Below are positions 40,737 to 51,874 of a DNA stretch of 64,000 nt, piece after piece. The translations under genes and the position numbers were made by a program. Source of the DNA: Acidobacteriota bacterium (GTDB lineage: Bacteria > Acidobacteriota > Terriglobia > Bryobacterales > Bryobacteraceae); contig JACPNQ010000004.1 in assembly GCA_016185425.1 (NCBI GenBank), forward strand, positions 1 to 64,000. The letters run 5' to 3'. The notes under the pieces are model-generated. The model was not told the DNA's origin. It did no database searches and worked only from the letters and a program-made list of their open reading frames with translations. Position 1 is the stretch's first letter; each line of letters begins with the position of its first letter.

Positions 40737-42038
40737 ATGCTTCCTGCCTACATCGAGAAAACTACGCCGAATCCGGCGTCGAACCGTGCTCCCTGGTTCG
40801 TGAACACGGCGCCCAGTTACGCGGGCGTGTTCCTGTGGATTGCGTTCTATCAAACGCTCGCGCAAGGCACGATCGACAGGGCCAGCCTTGGGCTTTGCCT
40901 TGCGGCGCTCGCGCTGGCGGGCGCGTTGAGCTACGCGCTGTTTTACTACGTTCCCGGCATGCTGGGAATGAAGACGGGCTTACCGCTTTATGTTGTGGGG
41001 AGTTCGACGTTCGGTACGGCGGGCGGATATCTGATGCCGGGATTGCTAATGGGCCTGCTGCAGTTGGGATGGTTCGCGGTGGGCACGTTCTATGCAACGA
41101 AGTTCATTCTGAGCGCGACGGGCTCGCAGGCGGGACCGGGCTCGATGCAGTTCGCAATCGTCGCGGTACTGTGGGGCTACGTCATGGCGTATGTCGGTGT
41201 GAAGGGTATTCAGTACGTGGCAAAGGCATCGCTGTTTCTGAATGCGATTCCGCTGCTGATGATTCTTTTCGTTTTCTTTCAGACGATGGGCGGTATGTCG
41301 CTGCACAAGCCCGCCGCGGACGATTCCATGGGCGCGTTCGTCACGATACTGCAGACGGTGATCGGCTTCTTCGCGACGGCGGGCGCGGCGGGCGTCGACT
41401 TTGGGATGAACAGCCGCGATGAGAACGACGTGCGCATGGGAGGGTTGACCGGAATCGCGCTGGCGATTGTGGTCGCGGGCGGTCTGCCGATTCTATCGGT
41501 CGCGGGAGCGCGCGCGTTGAACCCCGCGATTGCGAGCTACTCTTATGATGCGGTGATCGGCGCACAAGGCGGCTTTCTAGCGGCGGCGATGTTCATACTA
41601 TTCGCGATCGCCTCCATTACCCCGGCCTGTTTCTGCGCCTTCATCGCGGGCAACAGTTTCTCCACGATGATTCCCGGCGTGCCGCGCATGTCGTCCACGA
41701 TGGCAGGCGTGACGGTGTCGATCGTTCTTGCAGTCACCGGCGCCGCGGCAAACCTGGCTGCGGTCTTCGCCATCGTGGGCGCGTCGTTCGGACCGATCTG
41801 CGGCGCGATGGTGGCGGATTACTATCTCTCGGGGAAGGAATGGTCCGGACCGCGGCTGGGAATCAACTGGGCGGGATACGGCGCGTGGGCCGCGGGTTTC
41901 GCCGTCGGCATTCAGACGACGTATCAACCCGCGGTGATCTACAGCTTCTTCGTGGGTCTGATCGTGTATGCAGCGTTGGCGAAGGCGGGATTGCAACCGG
42001 CCGTGGTAGAAGCAGCTAAGGCGAAGGCGGCGGCATAG
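40737..42038 (+). CDS. NCS1-family purine/cytosine/hydantoin-type permease
   Basis: 433 residues, about 12 membrane helices. N-terminus NRAPWFVNTAPSYAGVFLWIAFYQTLAQG matches the first helix of CodB-like carriers (motif 'NTAPSYAGVFLWIAF'); LGMKTGLPLYVVGSSTFGTAGGYLMPG and GFFATAGAAGVDFGMNSRDENDVRMGG (motif 'GVDFGMNSR') are family sites for substrate and Na+/H+ binding. A late segment FGPICGAMVADYYLSGKEW is also typical. Ligand probably a nucleobase or hydantoin. Preceded by the proposed terminator, so independent of the histone-like gene; its 3' end overlaps the small minus-strand gene by 23 bases. Confidence 0.9.
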   Translation: MLPAYIEKTTPNPASNRAPWFVNTAPSYAGVFLWIAFYQTLAQGTIDRASLGLCLAALALAGALSYALFYYVPGMLGMKTGLPLYVVGSSTFGTAGGYLMPGLLMGLLQLGWFAVGTFYATKFILSATGSQAGPGSMQFAIVAVLWGYVMAYVGVKGIQYVAKASLFLNAIPLLMILFVFFQTMGGMSLHKPAADDSMGAFVTILQTVIGFFATAGAAGVDFGMNSRDENDVRMGGLTGIALAIVVAGGLPILSVAGARALNPAIASYSYDAVIGAQGGFLAAAMFILFAIASITPACFCAFIAGNSFSTMIPGVPRMSSTMAGVTVSIVLAVTGAAANLAAVFAIVGASFGPICGAMVADYYLSGKEWSGPRLGINWAGYGAWAAGFAVGIQTTYQPAVIYSFFVGLIVYAALAKAGLQPAVVEAAKAKAAA

Positions 42039-42387
42039 CTTCGCGCAGCCAGTCCTCCGTGCGGCGATAACGGCCGAGTCCCAGAGTGTCGAAGGCATCT
42101 TTGGGAGGCTCGGCCGTTATGCCAAGCGCGTGAGGCGCGTCGTTGATTGCCTGGTAGCCCGTTTCGAATTTCGTTTGCTCGCGGCCTGAGACGTACAGCG
42201 TGGCGGTCTGCGCGCCGGCGCCACCGCAGAATTCAGCGGTGATGCAGGCAACGGACGCGGCGAACGAAAGCTCGGCTGCGTTGTGATCCTCGTCCATCAG
42301 CGGAAGCAGCCACGCATTCTGAGGCAACTTGATACTGCCGGGCGGCGGCGAGCCCACGCCGATCAAGGCGGTGAGCTCATAGGCCAT
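42016..42387 (-). CDS. Hypothetical protein downstream of der
   Basis: 123 residues. Starts one base after the der stop on the same strand, so likely co-transcribed. Composition is protein-like (AWLLPLMDEDHNAAELSFAASVACITAEFCGGAG; AHALGI-like PHALGITAEPPKDAFDTLGL) with no recognisable motif, signal or membrane segment. Overlaps the end of the convergent NCS1 permease by 23 bases. Possibly a conserved acidobacterial family; not identified. Confidence 0.55.
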   Translation of the reverse strand: MAYELTALIGVGSPPPGSIKLPQNAWLLPLMDEDHNAAELSFAASVACITAEFCGGAGAQTATLYVSGREQTKFETGYQAINDAPHALGITAEPPKDAFDTLGLGRYRRTEDWLREAMPPPSP

Positions 42388-42388
42388 T

Positions 42389-43855
42389 CTATTTCTTCGC
42401 CTTCTGCTTATTGCGCACAGTACCGGACTTCGCCTTGCGCGCGGCGTTCTTGCCGGACGCTTTCCGCTTCACCGAGCTCTGCGACGTATTCCGCGGCGGG
42501 CGCTTCGCCGGTTCATTGCGGCGCATGCCTTCAAACGGATTGACGGCGAATTTCGTCTTCACCACGATAGGCGTACCTTGAAAGCCAAAGGCGCGCCGGA
42601 TGCGATTGACCAACTGGCGCTCGGCCGAGAAGTGAAGATCGTTCTTCTTATCCGGAAAGACAATGAACGTCGGAGGCCGTATCGAGGCCTGCGTGATGTA
42701 CTTGATGCGCGTATCGGGTTCCAGGATGAGGCCGGTGGAAAAGCGGTTGAGCTCGCCCGTGCCCACGCGATGCGACGCCCATTTGTGCGCATTGCGAACC
42801 ATCTCAAATAGCTGGCCAACGCCGGCGCCCGTCTTCGCGGAGACGAATGCGACCTGGGCGTACTCCAGAAACTTCAACTCATCGCGGAGGTCTTCTTCGA
42901 ACTTAGCCTTGTCCTTGTTGGGCGCGGCATCCCATTTGTTGACGACAACGATGAGCGCACGGCCCTCTTCGTGCGCGTAACCGGCGATAGTGGCGTCCTG
43001 ACCCAACGGGCCCTCGGTGGCGTCGACAATGAGCAGCACGACATGGGCCATTCGGATGTGGCGGCGCGCCATGACAACGCTCAACTTCTCCGCCATCAGA
43101 TGCGTTTTACCTTTGCGGCGGATTCCGGCGGTATCCATGAAGAGGTAATCGACGCCGTTTCGCGTGATCTGCTCGTCGACCGTGTCGCGCGTTGTACCGG
43201 CGATAGGAGAGACGATGGCGCGTTCTTCGCCGACAATCGCATTGATGAGCGTGGACTTGCCGACGTTCGGGCGGCCGATGATTGAGACCTTGATAGGCGG
43301 CGCCTTCGGCGCGGGCTCCTCTTCGTCCGGTTCGGGCTTCTCCATCAGCGGGAAGGGCCCGGTGATGAGATCGAGCATTTCGTAAATGCCAACCTTGTGT
43401 TCGGCGGAGATTCCGAAGACGGGCTCGATGCCGAGCTGATAAAAATCGGAGACCAGATCCAGATTCTTGTCGGTATCGATCTTGTTCACGGCAAGCATAA
43501 GGGGCTTATTCAGCTTGCGCAGCATCTGTGCGAGTTCGCGGTCGGCCGAGGTGATTTCTGTGCGTCCGTCGATGACAAAGACGATGTGGTCCGCCGCGTC
43601 GAGGGCGAATCGCGCCTGGCGAAGGATCTGTGCGGGGATCAGCGCGTGATCGTCCGGGATGATGCCGCCAGTGTCGATGACTTCGAAGCGGCGGCCGCGA
43701 TGTTCGGCCATGCCACCAATTCGATCTCGCGTAATTCCTGGTTCATCGCCGACGATGGACCGGCGGGTTCCGGTGATGGCATTGAACAAGGTGGACTTGC
43801 CCACGTTCGGCCTGCCGACAATTACAACACTCGGCAGACGATCTGTTTCAGCCAT
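42389..43855 (-). CDS. der: Ribosome-assembly GTPase Der (EngA)
   Basis: 488 residues with two tandem G domains. GD1: G1 GRPNVGKST, G2 PGITRD, G3 DTGG, G4 NKID. GD2 (from ~residue 190): GRPNVGKST, AGTTRD, DTAG, NKWD, with SAKTG as G5. A KH-like domain follows (FSTGLILEPDTRIKYITQASIRPPTFIVF, with 'YITQASIRPPTFIVF' diagnostic), then a basic tail of ~60 residues (RPPRNTSQSSVKRKAS...) longer than in most Der proteins. Der is essential for 50S subunit maturation. Divergent from typA, 43 bases apart. Confidence 0.97.
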   Translation of the reverse strand: MAETDRLPSVVIVGRPNVGKSTLFNAITGTRRSIVGDEPGITRDRIGGMAEHRGRRFEVIDTGGIIPDDHALIPAQILRQARFALDAADHIVFVIDGRTEITSADRELAQMLRKLNKPLMLAVNKIDTDKNLDLVSDFYQLGIEPVFGISAEHKVGIYEMLDLITGPFPLMEKPEPDEEEPAPKAPPIKVSIIGRPNVGKSTLINAIVGEERAIVSPIAGTTRDTVDEQITRNGVDYLFMDTAGIRRKGKTHLMAEKLSVVMARRHIRMAHVVLLIVDATEGPLGQDATIAGYAHEEGRALIVVVNKWDAAPNKDKAKFEEDLRDELKFLEYAQVAFVSAKTGAGVGQLFEMVRNAHKWASHRVGTGELNRFSTGLILEPDTRIKYITQASIRPPTFIVFPDKKNDLHFSAERQLVNRIRRAFGFQGTPIVVKTKFAVNPFEGMRRNEPAKRPPRNTSQSSVKRKASGKNAARKAKSGTVRNKQKAKK

Positions 43856-43898
43856 GAAATTTTAGTTTATCACCCCATTCGTGGGACAATAAGGGAGT

Positions 43899-45704
43899 TT
43901 GAGTTCCACCAATCCCTCCTCCTTCATCCGCAACATCGCTATTATTGCCCATGTAGACCACGGCAAGACCACGCTTGTGGACGCAATGTTCCGCCAAAGC
44001 GGCATCTATCGCGACAACGAAGCGCAGACCGAACGCGTCATGGATTCCAATGACCTGGAGCGTGAGCGCGGCATTACGATTCTGGCGAAGACCACTGGTG
44101 TCCACTACAAGGACTTCACGATTAACATCGTGGACACACCGGGCCACAGCGATTTCGGCGGCGAAGTGGAACGCGCGCTGAAGATTATCGATGGCGTCGT
44201 TCTGTTGGTTGACGCCAGCGAAGGGCCGTTACCGCAGACACGCTATGTGCTGATGAAGTCGCTCGAAGCGAAACTGACGCCGATCGTCGTTATCAACAAG
44301 ATCGATCGGCCCGACGCACGCCCGCAGGAGGTGCTGAATGAGGTGTACGACCTTTTCATCGACCTCGACGCGACGGAAGACCAGTTGGAGTTTCCGATCA
44401 TCTATACCAACGGGAAACTGGGTATTGCCAAGAAGTCGCTGGACGATCCGAGCGAGAATTTGCAGCCGCTGTTCGAGACGATTGTCGATGTCATTCCCGC
44501 GCCTAAGGGAGATCCTGAGGCCGCACTGCAGTTGTTGGTCGCGAATCTCGACTACTCCGATTACCTCGGCCGGCTCGCGATTGGACGCGTCTTCAACGGG
44601 ACGCTGAAGCTTGGCGACGATATCTCCATTTGCAAGCTCGATGGCAGGATTCAGAAGACGCGGATCACCAAGATGTATTCGTTCTCCGGCTTGAAGCGCG
44701 TCGAAGAGACACTGGCGATTCCGGGCTCGATTCTAGCGATTGCCGGTGTTGAGGGGATCACGATCGGCGAAACGGTATCCAGCGCCGAGGACCCCAAGCC
44801 TTTGCCCGTGATCCAGATCGACGAGCCGACGATCGCGATGACATTCACCGTGAACACGTCGCCTTTTTCAGGCCGCGAGGGTCAATATGTCACGTCGCGG
44901 AATCTGCGCGACCGCCTGGACAAGGAGCTGCTGACAAACGTTTCAATCCGCGTGGAGGACACCGGATCGCCGGAGTCTTCTAAAGTGATGGGCCGCGGCG
45001 AGCTGCAGTTGGCGATCCTGATCGAAATGATGCGGCGCGAAGGATTTGAACTGATGGTTGGCCGTCCCGAGATCATCACGCGCAAGAAGGATGGGCAGAT
45101 TCAGGAACCGTTGGAGCTCTTGACGATCGACTGCCCGGAGAACTTTGTCGGTGTAGTGATGGAGCGCCTTGGGGCGCGCAAAGGCAAGATGGCCAAGATG
45201 ATCAACCATGGATCTGGCCGCGTGCGGTTGGAGTTCCTCGTCCCGTCGCGTGGATTGATCGGCATCCGCGGCGAATTGTTGACGGAAACTCGCGGTACAG
45301 CGATTCTGAATTCGCTCTTCCATGGGTATATCGACTGGCAGGGCGATATTGAAAGCCGTCCGACGGGTGCACTGGTTGCCGATCGCGCCGGCAAGACGAC
45401 CCCATATTCGATTGAGAACTTGCAGGAGCGCGGGACGATTTTCGTGCAGCCGATGACGGAAGTGTACGAAGGTCAGATCATTGGCGAGAATGCGCGGAAT
45501 TCGGATCTTGACGTCAATATCGTCAAAGAGAAGAAGTTGACGAATATGCGGTCGTCGAGCGCGGACGACGCGGTACGTATCATTCCGCCCAAGGTGCTCA
45601 ATTTGGAACAGGCGATCGAATTCATCAAGGAGGATGAGTTCGTGGAAGTGACGCCGCAGTCGATTCGGTTGCGAAAGAAGATACTTAAAGCGAATCAGCG
45701 ATAA
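43899..45704 (+). CDS. typA: Translational GTPase TypA/BipA
   Basis: 601 residues: G domain with [42 protein letters not shown]; then EF-Tu-like domain 2 ([19 protein letters not shown]), EF-G-like domains III and V ([35 protein letters not shown]) and the BipA C-terminal domain ([44 protein letters not shown], summarised as '[16 protein letters not shown]' and '[10 protein letters not shown]'). Starts at TTG 43899 because no ATG or GTG lies before the P-loop; AAGGGAG is directly upstream. Ribosome-associated, involved in stress and 50S assembly. Confidence 0.96.
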   Translation: MSSTNPSSFIRNIAIIAHVDHGKTTLVDAMFRQSGIYRDNEAQTERVMDSNDLERERGITILAKTTGVHYKDFTINIVDTPGHSDFGGEVERALKIIDGVVLLVDASEGPLPQTRYVLMKSLEAKLTPIVVINKIDRPDARPQEVLNEVYDLFIDLDATEDQLEFPIIYTNGKLGIAKKSLDDPSENLQPLFETIVDVIPAPKGDPEAALQLLVANLDYSDYLGRLAIGRVFNGTLKLGDDISICKLDGRIQKTRITKMYSFSGLKRVEETLAIPGSILAIAGVEGITIGETVSSAEDPKPLPVIQIDEPTIAMTFTVNTSPFSGREGQYVTSRNLRDRLDKELLTNVSIRVEDTGSPESSKVMGRGELQLAILIEMMRREGFELMVGRPEIITRKKDGQIQEPLELLTIDCPENFVGVVMERLGARKGKMAKMINHGSGRVRLEFLVPSRGLIGIRGELLTETRGTAILNSLFHGYIDWQGDIESRPTGALVADRAGKTTPYSIENLQERGTIFVQPMTEVYEGQIIGENARNSDLDVNIVKEKKLTNMRSSSADDAVRIIPPKVLNLEQAIEFIKEDEFVEVTPQSIRLRKKILKANQR

Positions 45705-46005
45705 GCTTACTGGCGTGGAAGAGCGCCCGCTAGTTGTCGATGCGAATACGGCGTTTCACCTGGCAGTGTATTTTTCGCTGTTTTCGACTGGGGGACACGA
45801 ATTCAGGCGAGTTGCTGCGCGTTATCGCGATGGAAGCGCCGGCATCCACTTCACTCAGGCATTGACGTTTCCGGTAAGAGGAGCACCAGGAACTCGCCGT
45901 TTCACGATTCTCGAATTGGCTCGATGCGGCATTGTTATCGCTTGGCTGACTCTATTCCGGCTCGACAGCGAATCTCATTTACCGCCTCTGATACCCTAGT
46001 CCCCG
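45705..46005. other. Intergenic region typA-sulfatase (301 bp)
   Basis: Contains a 94-codon open frame (45715-45999) without ribosome site or recognisable motif, which I do not accept as a gene. It probably holds the promoter of the sulfatase gene. No clear terminator for typA. Confidence 0.5.
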
Positions 46006-47451
<1,446 letters not shown>

Positions 47452-47478
47452 CGGCTTGCTACCCTAAGGAGTAGCACC

Positions 47479-49644
47479 ATGCGAATCCTCCGCTACGAGA
47501 CAAAAGGCGGGATCGCGGTCAGCAGGACATTGAGCAAAGCCCCGTACCGGCGCGGCTTGCAGCCTTTACTCCGAAAGCTCGACCGCTTCCGCGGCTTCTA
47601 CCTCTCTTCGGGATACGAGTATCCCGGGCGGTATTCGCGATGGGACATCGCCGCCATCAATCCTCCGCTTGAAATCGTATCCTCCGGACGTAAGGTGGAT
47701 TTCAACCCCTTGAATCAGCGCGGCGAGATACTCTGCCAGATGTTGGCCAGCGTGCTCGGCAGCCGGGATTTTTGGGAAGACTTCCGATCGTCTGGCGGCG
47801 GCATTCACGCCACGTTGAAACCGCTTCCCGCCTTCTTCGCGGAGGAAGAGCGATCCAAACAGCCCTCGGTCTTTTCCGTTCTAAGGGCGCTTGTCGAGGA
47901 GTTCCGGCACCCCGATGACTCGCGTCTCTCGCTTGTCGGCGCTTTCGGCTACGATCTACTCTTTCAGTTCGACCCGATCCAACTCCGCCTGCCGCGCGGC
48001 GACCGGAAGGATCTCCACCTGTTCTTCTGCGACGACATCTACTACATGGATCGCAAGAAAGAGCAGATCGAGCGATTTCAATACGACTTCGATTCCAATG
48101 GGCTGTCGACGCTTGCGCTGCCGCGTGAAAACGATGCTGTTCCGAAGCCAACGAAGCGCAAACCGGCGCCAATCGAAAGCGACCACACTCGTGAAGAGTA
48201 TATGGCGAATGTGGAGACGGTTCGCAAGGGGATGAAGCAAGGCGATTTCTACGAGGTCGTGCTGCGGCAGACATTCAAGACCACCTATGCGGGCAGCCCG
48301 TCGAAACTCTTCGAAACGATCCAGCAGGCGAGTCCGTCGCCGTATGAGTTCATCCTCCAGCTTGGCGGTGAGCAGCTCATCGGCGCGTCGCCCGAAATGT
48401 TCGTTCGCGTGGAAGGGCCGCGGGTGGAAACATGCCCGATCAGCGGCACCGCGCGGCGCACCGGAGATCCGATCGTCGATGCGGAGAATATTAAGCAATT
48501 GCTGCTGTCGCCGAAAGAAGAGTCCGAGCTGACCATGTGCACCGACGTGGACCGTAACGACAAGTCGCGCGTCTGCGTGCCCGGCTCCGTGAAGATTATC
48601 GGACGGCGCTTAATTGAGAGCTATGTCGGGCTCTTCCACACGGTCGATCACGTCGAAGGACTGCTCACGCCCGGCTACGACGCCATCGACGCATTCCTTT
48701 CCCACATGTGGGCCGTCACGCTCATTGGCGCCCCGAAAAAGGCGGCATCGCAGGCGATCGAGAATCTGGAAAAGGATGCGCGCGGCTGGTATGGTGGCGC
48801 CGTGGGCATGTTGTCGCTGAACGGCGATATCAACACCGGCATCACCATTCGAACAGTTCACCTGAAGGACGGCTACGCATCGTATCCCGCGGGCGCGACA
48901 CTGCTCTATGACTCCGATCCCGCCGCCGAGGAGGAGGAGACGCGCATCAAAGCAACAGGCTTCTTCCGCGCGATGGCCGGACGAACCAAGAAAGCAGATG
49001 AGCAGAAGCCGGCACCAGTGGGCGACGGGCTGAAGATGCTGCTGGTCGATAACGACGACTGCTTCATTCAAACGCTGGCCAATTATGCCCGGCAGACCGG
49101 CGCCAACGTTGTCACCTATCGATCCGGCATCCCCGAGTCGATGATCGACTCCATCAATCCGGATTTGATCCTCGTCAGTCCCGGCCCTGGGCGTCCTTCC
49201 GACTTTGGCGTGCCGAAACTGGTGCAGTTCGCGGCGCGGGCGGGCTATCCGGTATTCGGCGTTTGCCTCGGGCTCCAGGGTATCGTGGAGGCTTTCGGCG
49301 GCGAACTCGGCGTGCTGGACTACCCGATGCACGGCAAGCCTTCCAAGGTTCGGCATTTCAACAAGGGCGCGTTCGCCGGATTGCCGGAGACAATTCGCGT
49401 TGGGCGATACCACTCGCTCTACGCGATCCCAGAGAAGCTGCCGGCCGTACTCGAGGTGACGGCGGAGAGCGAGGACGGAATCATCATGGGCGTGCGGCAC
49501 CGTGAGCTGCCCATCGAAGCCGTTCAGTTCCATCCGGAATCGCTGCTAACGCTGGAAGGAAATTACGGCCTGCACCTGATTGAGAACATCATCCGGTTGC
49601 ACGGCAGAGTCAGGGCGGCTCGTTGGGTAAGTCACAAAGGCTAA
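47479..49644 (+). CDS. trpEG: Anthranilate synthase, fused components I and II (TrpEG)
   Basis: 721 residues. Residues ~1-510 are the TrpE-like chorismate-binding half (FGYDLLFQFDPI, KGMKQGDFYEVVLRQTF, ASPSPYEFILQLGGEQLIGASPEMFV, PISGTARRTGDP, ELTMCTDVDRNDKSRVC, GAPKKAASQAIE, WYGGAVGMLS). Residues ~525-715 are a class I glutamine amidotransferase: LLVDNDDCFIQTLANY, SPGPGRPSDFG, nucleophile Cys596 in GVCLGLQG, and HPES near the end. It makes anthranilate from chorismate and glutamine, first step of tryptophan synthesis. The fused form is also known from Rhizobiales and others. No further trp gene is adjacent. Confidence 0.95.
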   Translation: MRILRYETKGGIAVSRTLSKAPYRRGLQPLLRKLDRFRGFYLSSGYEYPGRYSRWDIAAINPPLEIVSSGRKVDFNPLNQRGEILCQMLASVLGSRDFWEDFRSSGGGIHATLKPLPAFFAEEERSKQPSVFSVLRALVEEFRHPDDSRLSLVGAFGYDLLFQFDPIQLRLPRGDRKDLHLFFCDDIYYMDRKKEQIERFQYDFDSNGLSTLALPRENDAVPKPTKRKPAPIESDHTREEYMANVETVRKGMKQGDFYEVVLRQTFKTTYAGSPSKLFETIQQASPSPYEFILQLGGEQLIGASPEMFVRVEGPRVETCPISGTARRTGDPIVDAENIKQLLLSPKEESELTMCTDVDRNDKSRVCVPGSVKIIGRRLIESYVGLFHTVDHVEGLLTPGYDAIDAFLSHMWAVTLIGAPKKAASQAIENLEKDARGWYGGAVGMLSLNGDINTGITIRTVHLKDGYASYPAGATLLYDSDPAAEEEETRIKATGFFRAMAGRTKKADEQKPAPVGDGLKMLLVDNDDCFIQTLANYARQTGANVVTYRSGIPESMIDSINPDLILVSPGPGRPSDFGVPKLVQFAARAGYPVFGVCLGLQGIVEAFGGELGVLDYPMHGKPSKVRHFNKGAFAGLPETIRVGRYHSLYAIPEKLPAVLEVTAESEDGIIMGVRHRELPIEAVQFHPESLLTLEGNYGLHLIENIIRLHGRVRAARWVSHKG

Positions 49645-49979
49645 CGCTGTTCCTGGGCGTCTTTGCCGTCACGGCGGCGTTGTCCATCGATTTTTGCGCG
49701 CTCCTGTTCCAATGCGGATGCCAATCTTTCTGGCTTGGCGCGGCGGATCATTGTAATATCCACAACCGCGTAGGGCCTCACTGCCCGTGGTGTACCCATG
49801 GCGGCGTTGGCTTCGTCTTCGGCATGGTTCCTGTGTTCCTGGTGCAGGGATGGGTCGTTTTCCGCCGCGCCGAATGGGGATGGAAGTCCCGGCTCATCAT
49901 AGCGTTAGCTACATTCCCGCTCGTCGGCGCCTTACTTGGAGGCATAGTAGGATGGGTGCAGGGGTACTGGGACCGCTAA
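49623..49979 (+). CDS. Small Cys-rich membrane protein
   Basis: 118 residues from TTG 49623, overlapping the trpEG end by 22 bases. Three membrane segments (LTLFLGVFAVTAALSIDFCALLF; GFVFGMVPVFLVQGWVVF; IIALATFPLVGALLGGIVGWV). Between the first two lies a Cys/His cluster C-x-C...C-x-I-H...H-C-x-x-C (CGCQSFW..DHCNIHNRVGPHCPWC), which could bind metal or form disulfides outside the membrane. No family recognised; the overlap suggests translational coupling to trpEG, but a role in tryptophan synthesis is not indicated. Confidence 0.65.
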   Translation: MGKSQRLTLFLGVFAVTAALSIDFCALLFQCGCQSFWLGAADHCNIHNRVGPHCPWCTHGGVGFVFGMVPVFLVQGWVVFRRAEWGWKSRLIIALATFPLVGALLGGIVGWVQGYWDR

Positions 49980-50033
49980 GAGTTGCCGGGCTGGCCCTCA
50001 CGTCGCATACTTATAGAGGATAGACCTTAGCTC

Positions 50034-50150
50034 ATGGACCTGTCAGATATCACCTATACCGCCTACCTTGTCATCTGCGTACTGATTGCTGTCGGCATAT
50101 CAGGCGGTGGTGGTGGAAAACGGTCCAGAATTCCTGCCAGCGCGGCATAA
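50034..50150 (+). CDS. Putative single-helix microprotein
   Basis: 38 codons: MDLSDITYTAYLVICVLIAVG is one membrane helix (residues ~8-22), followed by GISGGGGGKRSR and a short polar tail PASAA. The layout (short helix, poly-Gly, KRSR) looks selected rather than random. A weak ribosome site (AGAGGA) lies 14 bases upstream. It ends 19 bases before hpnE on the same strand. Confidence 0.45.
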   Translation: MDLSDITYTAYLVICVLIAVGISGGGGGKRSRIPASAA

Positions 50151-50169
50151 CGGATGGCAAACTTGTAGA

Positions 50170-51483
50170 ATGCCGGATGTAATTGTGTTGGGCGGCGGCC
50201 TGGCCGGCCTCGCGGCAGCGGCTGCCCTTGGAAGTACCGGCGCCTCGGTTGAACTCTTCGAGTCGAAGCCATTCCTCGGAGGACGGGCAACGTCTTATGC
50301 CCTTCCGGACTCTGAGGTCATCGACAACTGCCAGCATATCCTGCTCCGTTGCTGCGTAAACCTCCTGGACTTCTACCACCGGCTTGGTGTCGACGGAAAC
50401 GTCAAATTCTTTTCCGAAATCCCATTCATGGAACCGGGCGGGAGAGTGTCGATCTTTCGTCGCGGCATCCTTCCCGCACCTCTGCATTTCACCGAGTCCT
50501 TCCTGCGGCTGCCGTTTCTGAGCCTCCTGGACAAGATCGCCATCGGACGGGCGTTCCTCGCCATCCTACTCGAGCACAAAAACCGCAAGGATCTCGACGA
50601 CATTTCGATGCTCGATTGGCTGCAGGAGAAGCGGCAGACTCCGAATGCCATCGAACGTTTCTGGCGGCAGGTTCTCGTGAGCGCCGTCAACGAGGAGCTC
50701 GATCGGATGGCTGCCAGTCATGGGTTTCAAGTGTTCCGGCTCGGATTTCTCGCGACGAATGACTCCTACGAAATGGGCGTCCCGAACGTGCCGCTCGGCG
50801 ACCTTTACGGCTCGGAGGCATGGAGCCGCATACCGGCGGTCAAGCTGAGGCTGCGGTCGGCGGTAGAAAAAGTGGAAGTCGCGGAGAGCCGCGTGAGCGG
50901 TGTAATCAGTGGCGGTGAGCGTTTTGAAGCGGAGCAGTACGTGTCCGCGGTTTCGTTTGAACGTGTGGCCAACCTGATTCCCGATGCCGGCATCGACACG
51001 TCTGTGTTCAATCACTCGTCCATCACCGGCGTTCACCTCTGGTTTGACCGGCCGGTGACCGAACTCGACAATGCCACGCTGCTCGACCGCAATATTCAAT
51101 GGTTCTTCAACAAGGACGGCGGGCGGTATCTGCAGTTGGTCATCAGCGCATCGCGGAGTCTCCTGGAAATGCCTCGGCAGCAGGTAATCGACCTGGCATT
51201 GAAAGAGCTGCGAGAGTTTCTTCCAGCCGCAAGAGACGCGCAGCTTGTAAAGGCGCATGTCGTCAAGGAAGCCCGCGCCACCTTCTCCGCCTCCCCCGGC
51301 CTGCACCAGCACCGGCCGGAGTCGAAAACGCGCCTTGCCAATCTCTGGCTAGCCGGCGATTGGACGAACTCCGGCTGGCCCGCGACCATGGAAGGCGCCG
51401 TGCGGAGCGGATACAAAGCGGCGGAGTTTACCGCCGCAGCCCTCGGGCACTCAGCACACTTCCTTCTGCCCGACATAAAATAG
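50170..51483 (+). CDS. hpnE: Hydroxysqualene dehydroxylase HpnE (FAD-dependent)
   Basis: 437 residues from ATG 50170. FAD dinucleotide fold at the start (VIVLGGGLAGLAAAAAL, then ELFESKPFLGGRATSY). The segments DNCQHILLRCCVNLLDFYHRLG, FWRQVLVSAVNEELDRMAASHGFQVFRLGFL (motif 'VSAVNEELDRMAA') and LWLAGDWTNSGWPATMEGAVRSGYKAAE (motif 'AGDWTNSGWPATMEGAVRSG') are those of squalene-associated desaturases. HpnE removes the hydroxyl of hydroxysqualene to give squalene in hopanoid synthesis. The HpnC/HpnD partners are not in the window. Confidence 0.93.
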   Translation: MPDVIVLGGGLAGLAAAAALGSTGASVELFESKPFLGGRATSYALPDSEVIDNCQHILLRCCVNLLDFYHRLGVDGNVKFFSEIPFMEPGGRVSIFRRGILPAPLHFTESFLRLPFLSLLDKIAIGRAFLAILLEHKNRKDLDDISMLDWLQEKRQTPNAIERFWRQVLVSAVNEELDRMAASHGFQVFRLGFLATNDSYEMGVPNVPLGDLYGSEAWSRIPAVKLRLRSAVEKVEVAESRVSGVISGGERFEAEQYVSAVSFERVANLIPDAGIDTSVFNHSSITGVHLWFDRPVTELDNATLLDRNIQWFFNKDGGRYLQLVISASRSLLEMPRQQVIDLALKELREFLPAARDAQLVKAHVVKEARATFSASPGLHQHRPESKTRLANLWLAGDWTNSGWPATMEGAVRSGYKAAEFTAAALGHSAHFLLPDIK

Positions 51484-51490
51484 GAATGGT

Positions 51491-51871
51491 ATGTTGACGC
51501 GCCTCCTCTTCACCTTCTCCCTTTTTGCGGCGGCTCTGCCGGTTCTGGCCGACCCGCCCATGACGAAGATTCGCGTCGAAGTCCGCAAGGCGGCGACCGA
51601 CAAACCCGTTGACCGCGCCAGTGTCATCGTGCGCTTCGTCGAGGGCCGCTCCGTCGTCAAGCTAGGCAAGAAGATCATGACCAGCTATCAGACGCGAACC
51701 AATCAGGACGGTGTCGCGACTATGCCGCCGATCCCTCAAGGCAAGATCCAGATTCAGGTCATCGCCAAGGGTTTCCAGACTTACGGCCAGATCATCGATA
51801 TCGGCGAAGAAGAAAAGACCGTCGAAGTGAAGCTGAACGATCCGCAGCCGCAGTATTCGGTACACCAGTAG
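51491..51871 (+). CDS. Small secreted protein with carboxypeptidase-regulatory-like domain
   Basis: 126 residues. Signal peptide LTRLLFTFSLFAAALPVLA, then one beta-sandwich of the CarboxypepD_reg type: KIRVEVRKAATDKPVDRASVIVRF, TRTNQDGVATMPPIPQGKIQIQVIAKGFQ and VEVKLNDPQPQ. Such domains usually precede TonB receptors or adhesins; here it stands alone. Follows hpnE after 7 bases (ribosome site AGGAAT), likely on the same transcript. Role unknown. Confidence 0.8.
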   Translation: MLTRLLFTFSLFAAALPVLADPPMTKIRVEVRKAATDKPVDRASVIVRFVEGRSVVKLGKKIMTSYQTRTNQDGVATMPPIPQGKIQIQVIAKGFQTYGQIIDIGEEEKTVEVKLNDPQPQYSVHQ

Positions 51872-51874
51872 CGG

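Noticed and set aside
45715-45999. 94-codon open frame between typA and the sulfatase gene
   Set aside because: No ribosome site, no motif, mixed composition; kept only as intergenic note.
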